Translations under genes and position numbers: made by a program | Notes under the pieces: generated by a model | The model's input: the letters and a program-made list of their open reading frames with translations, nothing else | The model's database searches: none | Told to the model about the DNA's origin: nothing | From: BJHQ01 sp964654285 | GTDB lineage: Bacteria; Planctomycetota; UBA11346 | DNA length: 64,000 nucleotides | Direction of reading: 5' to 3' | Assembly (NCBI GenBank): GCA_964654285.1 | Contig: CAZZJC010000018.1 | Span: 1-64,000 of the forward strand | Shown: positions 42,898-51,451 of the stretch, in pieces | How the letters are laid out: each line of letters opens with the position of its first letter | How positions within the stretch are numbered: position 1 is the stretch's first letter

Positions 42898-44487
42898 ATG
42901 CTCGACCGCGTTTTGAAGTCCGTGCCCGTCATCGCCTGCTTGGCCGTGACGCTGTTGTTCGCCCTGGCGTCGCTGGGCGGCGCGACGGCTGCTGATGCCG
43001 CGCCCGTCTCCGCCAAACCGGTGGAAGCGGCCCCTGCCGCGATCCCAAAACCGAAGCGGGCGGCGTACCTGCATATCGATGACGCCATCGATCCGCTGCA
43101 GGAACGCTACCTCGCGCGCACCTTGACCCTGGCGACCGAACAGGATGTCGACGTGGTGGTGATCCACATGACCAGCGACGGCGGCCGCCTCGATTCCGCC
43201 TCGCTGATGGTCAACCGCCTGCTCGCGGTCAAACCCGACCGGCCGCGCCTGGTCGCCTGGATCGACAACAAGGCCTGGTCCGCCGGGGCGATGATCTCCT
43301 ACGCCTGCGATGAGGTCTGGATGGGTCCGACGGCCAACATCGGGGACATCGGCGTCATCTTCCTGACCCAGGAAGGCAAGATCGAATATGCGCCCGAGAA
43401 GATCGAATCGCCGGTGCGTGCGATGCTCCGCCGCCTGGCCCAGATCCGCAACTGGAACGAGCCCAAACTGGTCAAGATGACCGCACGCAACCAGGAGCTG
43501 TACCGCCTCGACATCCCGGCGGTGAACGGCAAGCCGGAACGCACCGAATACGTGATCGAGGACAACTGGCCGGTGTGGAAGGCCGATTGGGAAAAGGCCA
43601 ATCCGGTCGTGCCCGCACCGGAAAAGATCCTGGTCTCCGGCAAGGACCGCCTGCTCAGCTACACCGCCAAGGAAGCCGTCGCCGAAGGCATGGCCACCGG
43701 CAGCGTCGCCGATCTCGACGCGCTGTACGCCAGGCTCGGCATCGACAAGGCGAACCTCATCGATCTCAAGCCCACCACCAACGATCGCGTCAGCCGCACC
43801 CTGGCGGGCTGGGCGCCGCTCCTGGCGGCGCTGGCCGTGCTGTTCCTGATCCTCGAGTTCAAGATCCCGGGCGGGCTTTTCATAACCCTCGCGGCGATCG
43901 CCGGGGCGGCCTTCCTGTTCTGCCAGTTCTACCAGGATTTCGTCTCGGCGATCGAGATCATCGCCATCCTGGCCGGGATCGCGCTGATCATCGTCGACCT
44001 CTTCGTGCTGCCCACCGGCGGGCTCCTGGCCGGGCTGGGGGCTCTGCTGATGGTCGGCGGGCTGATCGCCTCGTTCATGCCCAACGTCGACAAGTGGCAG
44101 TTCACCGCTCCGGGCTGGGGCAACCTGCTCGGCCGGGCGCTGCTGCAATCCACCATCTCGCTGGTCCTCATCGCCATCGGTCTGGTCGCATTCATCAGCG
44201 CCCTGCCGCGCATGCGGGCGGCAAGGCGGATGGCGGTGCAGACCGAGATCGCCGGCACCAGTGGCGGCACGATCGAGGCGGCCGCCCTCTCGCTGGTCGG
44301 CCGCCTCGCCACCGCGCGCAGCGATCTGCTTCCGGGCGGCTTCGTGGTGATCAACGACGGTCCCCAGGCCGGCAAGGAGCTCAGTGCCAGCGCCGCCAAC
44401 GGCGAGGCGGTCAAGGCCGGCGCCACGGTCGAGATCGTGGCGGTGTCGATGGGCGAGGTCGTGGTGCGGCCGCAGGTGAAGTCATGA
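42898..44487 (+). CDS. NfeD1b-type membrane serine protease/NfeD protein
   Basis: The 529-aa protein has a signal peptide (about 1-30), a ClpP/SppA-like domain (about 55-285) with HMTSDGGRLDSASLMVNRLL and WIDNKAWSAGAMISYACDEV (putative nucleophile Ser), four to five membrane spans (about 305-440), and a C-terminal OB-fold NfeD domain ending VEIVAVSMGEVVVRP. NfeD proteins are partners of flotillin/stomatin membrane scaffolds, and a FloA gene follows two genes down. ATGA overlap joins it to the next NfeD gene. Confidence 0.88.
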   Translation: MLDRVLKSVPVIACLAVTLLFALASLGGATAADAAPVSAKPVEAAPAAIPKPKRAAYLHIDDAIDPLQERYLARTLTLATEQDVDVVVIHMTSDGGRLDSASLMVNRLLAVKPDRPRLVAWIDNKAWSAGAMISYACDEVWMGPTANIGDIGVIFLTQEGKIEYAPEKIESPVRAMLRRLAQIRNWNEPKLVKMTARNQELYRLDIPAVNGKPERTEYVIEDNWPVWKADWEKANPVVPAPEKILVSGKDRLLSYTAKEAVAEGMATGSVADLDALYARLGIDKANLIDLKPTTNDRVSRTLAGWAPLLAALAVLFLILEFKIPGGLFITLAAIAGAAFLFCQFYQDFVSAIEIIAILAGIALIIVDLFVLPTGGLLAGLGALLMVGGLIASFMPNVDKWQFTAPGWGNLLGRALLQSTISLVLIAIGLVAFISALPRMRAARRMAVQTEIAGTSGGTIEAAALSLVGRLATARSDLLPGGFVVINDGPQAGKELSASAANGEAVKAGATVEIVAVSMGEVVVRPQVKS

Positions 44488-45179
44488 ACCGGCCTGGGAC
44501 CGCGGCCGACCCGGCCGCTCGAATCCGCAGACTTCATGCGGGCGGGTCGCCCGCGTTTCCAGGATGGGCCGGCCTGATCATGGCCATTTGCATCTGCTCC
44601 TGCGCGGCCGCGGGCGAAACCGCCGCGCCCGCCGCCGCGCCGACGCCCGTCCGCGATATCCTCGCTGCCGCCGGCCTGCTGCTCCTCGCTGGCGGCCTGG
44701 TGGTGGCCGAACTCCTGGTGGTCAGCATGGGCATCCTGGCCGTTCTCGCCTGTGTCGCGGCCTTCGCCGGCATCTGGCTGGCGTTCGGCGTCCATCCGGT
44801 GGCGGGCTGGATCAGCGTCCTCGTCGCTCCGATGATCGGCTTCACCGCCTTCCGCTTCGGCCTGGAACGGATGCGCCGCTCCTCGCTGGTGCCGCAGGCC
44901 GAGATCACCGCCGACGCCGGCTACCAGCACACCCTCGACCTGCTCGGCGTGCACGTCGGATCCGAAGGTGAACTCGTGACCGACGCCTACCCCAGCGGCC
45001 GCGCCCGCTTCAGCACCGCGAAAGGTACGGTCGAGGCCGACGTCCAGGTCGGCGGCGGCAGCCTGACCCGGGGCGCCCGCGTCCGCGTGATCTCCGTGGA
45101 CGGCGCCATCGCCCAGGTCGTCGCCGCGCCTGCCACCATTCCATCCTCCCCCATCCCCCCGACCGCCTCAGGAACCTGA
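44484..45179 (+). CDS. Short NfeD-like membrane protein
   Basis: The 231-aa product starts at ATG 44484 inside the stop of the long NfeD gene. Residues 1-45 include a probable signal (LIMAICICSCAAAGETAAPA), then two or three spans (ILAAAGLLLLAGGLVVAELL, LAVLACVAAFAGIWLAFG and LVAPMIGFTAFRFG). A C-terminal OB-like NfeD domain has VHVGSEGELVTDAYPSGRAR and VRVISVDGAIAQVVAA. A Pro-rich tail ends the protein. It lies 3 bp before floA. Confidence 0.82.
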   Translation: MNRPGTAADPAARIRRLHAGGSPAFPGWAGLIMAICICSCAAAGETAAPAAAPTPVRDILAAAGLLLLAGGLVVAELLVVSMGILAVLACVAAFAGIWLAFGVHPVAGWISVLVAPMIGFTAFRFGLERMRRSSLVPQAEITADAGYQHTLDLLGVHVGSEGELVTDAYPSGRARFSTAKGTVEADVQVGGGSLTRGARVRVISVDGAIAQVVAAPATIPSSPIPPTASGT

Positions 45180-45182
45180 ACC

Positions 45183-46283
45183 ATGTCAACGCTCGCCTCC
45201 TTCACCCAGGTCGCCGCGAACTCGCTGGCCTACGCCGCCGAGCGCACCGGCCCGGAGGGCAACCTCGGGCTCATCGAGATGGCCGGCATCGGCCTCGCCA
45301 TCCTGGTCGTGCTCGCCTTCTTCTACATCGTGTCGTCGGTCTTCGGCCTGTGGCTCCAGGCCCTGACCTCGAATGCGCCGGTGGGGATGTTCAACATCTT
45401 CATGATGCGCTTCCGCAAGGTGAACGCCCAGGTCATCGTCACCGCCCGCATCACCGCCAAGAAGGCCGGCATCGACATCAGCACCGACCGGCTGGAAGCC
45501 CACTACATGGCCGGTGGCCACGTCATGCGCGTGATCAGCGCCCTGATCGCCTCCAGCAAGGCCGGCATCGAGCTCTCGTTCGACCGCGCCTGCGCCATCG
45601 ACCTCGCCGGCCGCGATGTCCTGGACGCGGTGCAGACCTCGGTGAATCCCAAGGTCATCGACGTGCCGAACGCCGCCAGCGGGGTCGCCACCATCGATGG
45701 CGTGGCCCAGAACGGCATCCAGCTCAAGGTCAAGGCGCGTGTCACCGTGCGCACCAACCTCGACCGCCTGGTCGGCGGCGCGGCCGAGAACACCATCGTC
45801 GCGCGTGTCGGCCAGGGCATCGTCAGCGCCATCGGCGCCGCCAAGACCCACATGGAGGTCCTGGAGAATCCCAAGCTGATCTCGAAGATCGTGCTCGACA
45901 GCGGCCTCGATTCCTCGACTGCCTTTTCGATCCTTTCGATCGACATCGCTGACGTCATTGTCGGCGACAACATTGGTGCTCGCCTCAATACCGACATGGC
46001 CGAGGCGCAGAAGAAGATCGCCCAGGCCGAGGCCGAACAGCGCCGCGCCATGGCCGTCGCGCGCGAGCAGGAGATGATCGCCCAGGTCGCCGAGAACCGC
46101 GCCAAGGTGGTCGCGGCCGAAGCCGAGATCCCGCTCGCCATCGCGGACGCCTTCCGCAAGGGCAACCTCGGGATCATGGACTACTACTCGCTGAAGAACC
46201 TGCAGTCCGACACCGAGATGCGCACCGCCATCGCCGCGCCCCCCGGCGCCCACGTGAAGCCGCAGGACAAGACTCCGACCTGA
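45183..46283 (+). CDS. floA: Flotillin-like protein FloA (YqfA family)
   Basis: The 366-aa membrane scaffold organises functional microdomains. It has an N-terminal hydrophobic hairpin (about 30-60, GIGLAILVVLAFFYIVSSVF) and an SPFH-like domain with VTARITAKKAGIDISTDRLE and HYMAGGHVMRVI. A long coiled coil follows (about 275-330, AEAQKKIAQAEAEQRRAMA), then the conserved end MDYYSLKNLQSDTEMRTAI. FloA with NfeD upstream is the known YqeZ-YqfA arrangement. Confidence 0.95.
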   Translation: MSTLASFTQVAANSLAYAAERTGPEGNLGLIEMAGIGLAILVVLAFFYIVSSVFGLWLQALTSNAPVGMFNIFMMRFRKVNAQVIVTARITAKKAGIDISTDRLEAHYMAGGHVMRVISALIASSKAGIELSFDRACAIDLAGRDVLDAVQTSVNPKVIDVPNAASGVATIDGVAQNGIQLKVKARVTVRTNLDRLVGGAAENTIVARVGQGIVSAIGAAKTHMEVLENPKLISKIVLDSGLDSSTAFSILSIDIADVIVGDNIGARLNTDMAEAQKKIAQAEAEQRRAMAVAREQEMIAQVAENRAKVVAAEAEIPLAIADAFRKGNLGIMDYYSLKNLQSDTEMRTAIAAPPGAHVKPQDKTPT

Positions 46284-46296
46284 ACGGGAAACCGCC

Positions 46297-46635
46297 ATGC
46301 GATCCATCATCCATGCTCTCGATGCCCTCTGCGAGGATCTGCGCGCCTGCGCGTGCAAGGACGTGGACGCCTGCGCCAGCGAGCTCAGCCGCCTCGCCGA
46401 TGAGGGCCGGAGCCTGGGCGAGCAGGCCGAGGCCCTCGCGCGCATCCGCTGGATGACCGTGGTCCGCGAATCCCTGCTGGCGCAGATGGACCGCCTGGGC
46501 GACCGCCGCGACGCCGAAGGCGATCGGCCCCTGGCCGACTTCTACCGCACGACCTACGGGGTGGTCGCCGCCCGCATCGACTTCTATACCCGCCAGGCGT
46601 GGACCGACCGCCAGGCCGTTCCGGTGCGGGCCTGA
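46297..46635 (+). CDS. Hypothetical 112-aa protein in the floA operon
   Basis: The protein starts at ATG 46297, 13 bp after floA. The first 65 residues are helical with several cysteines (LCEDLRACACKDVDACASEL), and the rest is a charged helix ending DFYTRQAWTDRQ. No signal, span or known domain. Its position in the flotillin operon suggests a small cytoplasmic accessory protein. Confidence 0.65.
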   Translation: MRSIIHALDALCEDLRACACKDVDACASELSRLADEGRSLGEQAEALARIRWMTVVRESLLAQMDRLGDRRDAEGDRPLADFYRTTYGVVAARIDFYTRQAWTDRQAVPVRA

Positions 46636-46637
46636 AC

Positions 46638-47114
46638 ATGGGATTCCTCGATGAGCTGCTGAAGACCATTGAAGAGGCCGCCGACGAGGCCAACGGCCGG
46701 CAGCGGCCCCGGCCGCAACCGCCGGCCCCGCGTCCGGCCCAGCCGCCGCCCGCACCCGAGACCCCGGCCGACCAGAACGACGACATCGACACCATCGATG
46801 AGGACCTGTTGCGGCGGCAGCAGCTGGAAGCCGAACGCCAGCGCGCCTTCAAGGAACGCGCGCGCGCCGAACACGCCGCCGAGGAGGCGCAGCAGCAGGC
46901 CCGCCGCAAGGTGCTGGAGGAGAGCCGGCGCGCCCAGGCCGCCGCCCAGAGCGTGCTGCGGCGCGACGCCCAGATCGCCCGCGCCGCACCGCCGATCGGG
47001 GCCGTCCGCATCGCGACGATGCTGCGGCAGCAGCAGACCCTGCGCGAACTCGTGGTGCTGCGCGAGGTGCTGGACAAGCCGCTCGCGCTCAGGCGCGGTC
47101 AGCGCCGGCGCTGA
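46638..47114 (+). CDS. Hypothetical coiled-coil protein in the floA operon
   Basis: The 158-aa protein starts at ATG 46638, 2 bp after the previous gene. Residues 1-20 form an acidic helix (MGFLDELLKTIEEAADEA), 22-45 are Pro-rich, and about 55-115 form a strong Arg/Glu/Ala coiled coil (RRQQLEAERQRAFKERARAE). The C-terminal block is GAVRIATMLRQQQTLRELVVL. Equivalent Pro-linker/coiled-coil proteins follow floA in some planctomycetes, as far as I recall. Function unknown. It converges with pheS, 9-bp gap. Confidence 0.65.
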   Translation: MGFLDELLKTIEEAADEANGRQRPRPQPPAPRPAQPPPAPETPADQNDDIDTIDEDLLRRQQLEAERQRAFKERARAEHAAEEAQQQARRKVLEESRRAQAAAQSVLRRDAQIARAAPPIGAVRIATMLRQQQTLRELVVLREVLDKPLALRRGQRRR

Positions 47115-47123
47115 CCGGGTCGG

Positions 47124-48173
47124 TCACCCCGCCGCGAACTGCCGCAGCGAACGCAGGTCGGCGCCATTCATCACCCGGATGTCGGCGATGCCGTGCCGGA
47201 TCATCGCCAGGCGTTCCAGGCCCATGCCGAAGGCGAAACCGCTCCATTGATTCGGATCGATGCCGCCGGCGGCGAGCACGTCGGGATGGATCAGGCCGCA
47301 GCCCATGAGTTCCATCCAGCGGTGGTAGCGCACCGACGGATCGGCGCCGGGTGCGCGCACGTCGACATCGAAGCCCGGCTCGACGAAGGGATAGAACGCC
47401 GGGCGCAGGCGTACCTCGACATCGTCGCGTTTGAGCGCCGCGCCGAGCATGGTGCGGATCGCGCCGACCAGATGGGCGACGGTGATCTCGCGATCGACCA
47501 CGAAGCCTTCGACCTGGGTGAAGGTGTTGTCGTGGGTGGCGTCGATGGCCTCGTAGCGGAACACCTTGCCCACCACGACATAGCGGAACGGCTGGTCCTT
47601 GGGCAGCTTCCCGGCCCCCGCCAGCTGGTAGATCCGGCTCTGCACCGAACTGGTGTGGGTGCGCAGCAGACGGCTGTTGGCGCCGTGCCGGGGATGGTCG
47701 AGCCAGAACGTGTCCTGGGCGTCGCGGGCGGGATGGTTCTCGGGGATGTTGAGACGGGTGAAGTTGTAGTCGTCGAGTTCCACATGGGGCCCGTCGATCA
47801 CCGCGAAGCCCATGGAGCGGAACACGTCCTCGATCTCGTGCGCCAGGACGCTGAGCGGATGCAGGCTGCCCGGACGCTGGCGGGGCTTGGGTTCGCTCAG
47901 GTCGATCGGCGCGTCGGTCTCGACCGCCGCGACCCGCGCCTGCGCCATCTGCAGCGCGGCCTCGATCGCCGACTTGCTCGCGTTCAGCTTCGGGCCGAGC
48001 ACGCGCTTGTCCTCGGGCGGGGCGCTGCGGAAGGCGTCCTGCAGGGCTTTCAGCCGGCCCTGGCGGCCGAGGAAGGCGATGCGCACCGCCTCCACCCCAG
48101 CGGCATCGGTCGCGGCGGCGAAACCAGCCTCGGCCTCGGTGCGGGCGAGCTCCAGATCGTCGGCAAGGGCCAT
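47124..48173 (-). CDS. pheS: Phenylalanine-tRNA ligase alpha subunit
   Basis: The 349-aa catalytic subunit charges tRNA-Phe in an alpha2beta2 complex with PheT. It has an N-terminal coiled coil (about 1-85) and class II core motifs: motif 1 near HPLSVLAHEIEDVFRSMGFA, NFTRLNIPENHPARD, motif 2 in FRYVVVGKVFRYEAID with HDNTFTQVEGF, FYPFVEPGFDVDV, and motif 3 GFAFGMGLERLAMI. GGAGGA lies before ATG 48173. No pheT is adjacent; it must lie elsewhere. Confidence 0.96.
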   Translation of the reverse strand: MALADDLELARTEAEAGFAAATDAAGVEAVRIAFLGRQGRLKALQDAFRSAPPEDKRVLGPKLNASKSAIEAALQMAQARVAAVETDAPIDLSEPKPRQRPGSLHPLSVLAHEIEDVFRSMGFAVIDGPHVELDDYNFTRLNIPENHPARDAQDTFWLDHPRHGANSRLLRTHTSSVQSRIYQLAGAGKLPKDQPFRYVVVGKVFRYEAIDATHDNTFTQVEGFVVDREITVAHLVGAIRTMLGAALKRDDVEVRLRPAFYPFVEPGFDVDVRAPGADPSVRYHRWMELMGCGLIHPDVLAAGGIDPNQWSGFAFGMGLERLAMIRHGIADIRVMNGADLRSLRQFAAG

Positions 48174-48354
48174 GGCGTCCTCCAGCGGGCGGGGAGGGTA
48201 GTGCTGGTGGCGGATTCGGAAAGCGCCGGAGCCCTTCCGCCGCTGCCGGCCGAGGGACGCCGGGATTCCTGACCGCCGCATCGATTGCAGGCTGCCCGCG
48301 CATCCCTGAACGTGCCATTGCCCCACCGCCTGCGGGCCTAAGGTCCGCCCCGCC

Positions 48355-50685
48355 ATGGCGATCGACGTCTTCAAGGACATGAACCCGGAGCAGCGCGAAG
48401 CCATCGGGCACCTCGACGGGCCGCTGCTGGTGATCGCGGGCGCGGGTTCGGGCAAGACCCGCGTCATCACCCACCGCATCGCCCACATCATCCAGGCCAA
48501 GGCGGTGCGTCCGGACCGCATCCTCGCGATCACCTTCACCAACAAGGCCGCGGGCGAGATGAAGGAGCGCGTGCACCGGCTCATCGGTCTGCAGACGCCG
48601 TGGATCACCACCTTCCATTCCGCCGGGCTGCGCTTCCTCAAGCAGGAGGCCGAGCGCCTGGGCTTCGAACATCCCTTCACCGTCCTCGACCAGGACGACC
48701 AGGTGCGCATCTACCGCCGGATCATCAAGGACAACGGCTGGGATCCCAAGGCCGTCGACGCGAAGAAGGTCCAGTCGCGCATCAGCGCCTGGAAGAACGA
48801 CATGAAGGACATCGCCGCCTACCAGTCCGACGACGAGGAGGCGATGTGGGCCAAGCGCTGCTGGGAGCACTACGCCCGCATCTGCCGCGCCGAGTGCCAG
48901 CTCGACTTCGACGACCTGCTGGTCAAGCCGGTCGAACTGATGGAGCGCGATCCCGACCTGCGCGCGAAGTGGGTCGAGCGCTTCCCCTACATCCTGATCG
49001 ACGAGTTCCAGGACACCAACACCGTCCAGTACCGCCTGGTCAAGCTCCTGGGCGTGCACCGCAACGTCTGCGCCACTGGCGATCCCGATCAGGCCATCTA
49101 CGGCTGGCGCGGTGCCGATCTGGGCAACATCCTCACCTTCGAGCAGGACTTCCAGCCCTGCCGCCGCGTGCTGCTCGAGACCAACTACCGTTCGACCAAG
49201 ATCATCCTGCGCGCGGCCCAGGGCGTGGTCGCCAACAACGAGCGCCGGATGGACAAGACCATCCGCACCAACAATGCCGATGGCGAGCGCATCCGCGTGC
49301 TCGCGGTCGATGATGAGGCCGACGAGGCCTTCGCCGTCGCCGCCGCGATCGACCGCATGCGCGGCCTCGGCCGGCCGCTCAACCACATCGCGGTGTTCTA
49401 CCGCATCAGCTCGCTGTCGCGCACCCTGGAAGACGCCCTGCGCCGGCGCGACCTTCCGCACCGCATCATCGGCGGCCTGCGCTACTACGACCGCGCCGAG
49501 ATCAAAGACGTGCTGGCGTATCTGCGCCTGATGGTCAATCCCGCCGACCGCACCAGCCTGGCGCGCATCGCCAACGTGCCCCGGCGCGGCCTTGGCCCCG
49601 CATCGGTCGAGAAGCTGTTCACCCTTGCCGACGACGAGCAGGTCGGCCCGATGGAGGTGCTCGAACGCGACGACCTCCTCGACCGCATCGCGGTCGGCCG
49701 TGCCGGCACCGGTTTCCGCGATCTCGCCCGCATCTGGCGCATGCTGCGCGTCGTGCCCAAGGGCGACCCGGTCGCCTGCGTCCGCGCGGTGCTCGGCTTC
49801 ACCAGCATCGAGGAGCACTACGTCCGCGACGACAGCGAGGAGGAATCCGACGAGGCGCTGCCCGGAGCGAAGCGCAAGGCGGGGGAAGCGGCCGAGACCG
49901 GGGCGGAGAAGGTCGCCAACGTGCGCGAGATGGTCAACGCCGCCGTCGGCTACCGCGAGGCCCATGCCGATGGCGGGCTCAACGGATTCCTGGAACACGT
50001 CGCCCTGGTGACCAGCGTCGACCAGGACGACGATACGGCGGACCAGGTCCGCCTGATGACCCTGCACGCCGCCAAAGGGCTGGAATTCCCCGTCGTCTTC
50101 ATCGTCGCCTGCGAACAGGGCATCTTCCCGCTCATGCGCGGCGGGCAGATCGCCGACCTCGAGGAGGAACGCCGGCTGATGTACGTCGGCATCACCCGCG
50201 CGATGGAGGAGCTCTACCTCTCGCGTGCGCGCCAGCGCCGGCAATGGGGCGAGACCGCCCGGACCGAGGACAGCCAGTTCCTGCTCGAGATCCCGGCCGA
50301 CTGCTTCACCGACAAGGACGCCAGCACCAACCGCCCGCCTCCGCCGCCGAAACGCTGGCAGCGCGGCAGCCAGGGGCGCGGCTCCTATGTCCGCGATGCC
50401 ATCCCGGCCGCCCGCCGGCGCGGCGGCGACCCGCGCACCGACCTGCGCGAACCCGAGGGCGACGAACCGCCCGACGCCCAGGACGATCCCGACGATGAAC
50501 CGGTGATCTTCACCGATGATCCCTTCCGTCCCGGCGACCGCATCGTCCACGACCTGTTCGGCCAGGGCCGCGTCGAACGCCTGACCGGATCATCCGGAAA
50601 CCGCACCCTGGTCGTGCGCTTCGAACGGCACGGACGCAAGGAATTGGCGTGGGCTTTCGCGAAGGACAAGATCCTGATGCGGTGA
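48355..50685 (+). CDS. pcrA: UvrD/PcrA-type superfamily 1A DNA helicase
   Basis: The 776-aa 3'-5' helicase works in repair and replication restart. Motifs: Q-motif MNPEQREAI, Walker A AGAGSGKT (about 28-35), ITFTNKAAGEM, motif II LIDEFQDTN, motif III GDPDQAIYGWRGA, motif IV NYRSTKIIL, VRLMTLHAAKGLEFPVVF and GITRAMEELYLSRA. The C-terminal 100 residues have a Pro/Arg linker and a PcrA-type Tudor end, GDRIVHDLFGQGRVERL, which contacts RNA polymerase in other bacteria. ATG 48355. Confidence 0.95.
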   Translation: MAIDVFKDMNPEQREAIGHLDGPLLVIAGAGSGKTRVITHRIAHIIQAKAVRPDRILAITFTNKAAGEMKERVHRLIGLQTPWITTFHSAGLRFLKQEAERLGFEHPFTVLDQDDQVRIYRRIIKDNGWDPKAVDAKKVQSRISAWKNDMKDIAAYQSDDEEAMWAKRCWEHYARICRAECQLDFDDLLVKPVELMERDPDLRAKWVERFPYILIDEFQDTNTVQYRLVKLLGVHRNVCATGDPDQAIYGWRGADLGNILTFEQDFQPCRRVLLETNYRSTKIILRAAQGVVANNERRMDKTIRTNNADGERIRVLAVDDEADEAFAVAAAIDRMRGLGRPLNHIAVFYRISSLSRTLEDALRRRDLPHRIIGGLRYYDRAEIKDVLAYLRLMVNPADRTSLARIANVPRRGLGPASVEKLFTLADDEQVGPMEVLERDDLLDRIAVGRAGTGFRDLARIWRMLRVVPKGDPVACVRAVLGFTSIEEHYVRDDSEEESDEALPGAKRKAGEAAETGAEKVANVREMVNAAVGYREAHADGGLNGFLEHVALVTSVDQDDDTADQVRLMTLHAAKGLEFPVVFIVACEQGIFPLMRGGQIADLEEERRLMYVGITRAMEELYLSRARQRRQWGETARTEDSQFLLEIPADCFTDKDASTNRPPPPPKRWQRGSQGRGSYVRDAIPAARRRGGDPRTDLREPEGDEPPDAQDDPDDEPVIFTDDPFRPGDRIVHDLFGQGRVERLTGSSGNRTLVVRFERHGRKELAWAFAKDKILMR

Positions 50686-50772
50686 TGGATTGACCGCCAG
50701 GAAGCGGATCCGGAAGACGTTCGGTTCCAGGTCATCGATGACCCGGAGACGCCAGGCGCGGTCGGGCACGCG

Positions 50773-51414
50773 TCAGCGCGCTTCGACCACCAATTCGTCG
50801 AACAGGATCGGCTTGCCGCCGATCGGGTTGCCCCAGGCGACGGCGCGACCGGCAGGCAGGGGCTTGTCGAGGGTGGTGGTGATGGTCGCCGCCGCGGGTT
50901 CATCCTTGCCATCAGCCCAGACCTTCCCCTCGACGGTGACGCTGCCGTTGGCTCCGGCCTTGGCGGTGAGCTGAAAACGGATCCAGGTCGCAGTGGTCCA
51001 GCCGGCGTAGGGTGCGGTGGCCACGACGGCGTCCCCCTGGACCAGTTCGACCGCATCCTTGGCCGTGGCGAGCTGGAGGGTCACGCCGCTGATGCCGTTG
51101 ACGCCGATGCCGAAGGTGGGCGATTGGCGGCCCTTCTTCTCGGCCCTGATCTTGGCGCGCACGCTGGCGCCGTCCTTGCGCGAAGGGCCGAAGAGGAAGT
51201 TGTAGTTGTCGACGGGATTCGGATTGAGCGCGAGGGCCTTGCCGGCGCCCTCGGCGACCAGGGTGTACTCGCCGTTGCACACCAGGTCGTCGGGCACCGC
51301 CTCGAGCTTGTCGAAGTTCTCGGCGTACAGCGGCGCGGCGTCGGCGGCCGCAAGGCCGGGGACGGACAGCGCGGCCGTGCAGAGGAAGGCGAGGGCGGGA
51401 CGGGAAGGACGCAT
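50773..51414 (-). CDS. Exported protein, concanavalin-like beta-sandwich
   Basis: The 213-aa protein has a signal peptide (RPALAFLCTAALSVPGLAAA). The mature part shows strands such as LYAENFDKLEAVPDDL, ALALNPNPVDNYNFLFGP, PTFGIGVNGISGVTLQLAT and ILFDELVVEA, like laminin-G/DUF1080-type beta sandwiches common in planctomycete secreted proteins. The start 51414 is chosen for AGGAG 8 nt upstream; an ATG at 51429 contains that site. It is the last gene of the leftward block, 37 bp from the PaaK-like gene. Confidence 0.7.
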   Translation of the reverse strand: MRPSRPALAFLCTAALSVPGLAAADAAPLYAENFDKLEAVPDDLVCNGEYTLVAEGAGKALALNPNPVDNYNFLFGPSRKDGASVRAKIRAEKKGRQSPTFGIGVNGISGVTLQLATAKDAVELVQGDAVVATAPYAGWTTATWIRFQLTAKAGANGSVTVEGKVWADGKDEPAAATITTTLDKPLPAGRAVAWGNPIGGKPILFDELVVEAR

Positions 51415-51451
51415 GGGGGATCTCCTCATCGGGGCTGAAGATGCGGCAGGA

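Noticed and set aside
47089..50550. 1153-aa minus-strand ORF
   Set aside because: Antisense to pcrA and out of frame with pheS; its end only appears real where it runs into the pheS region.
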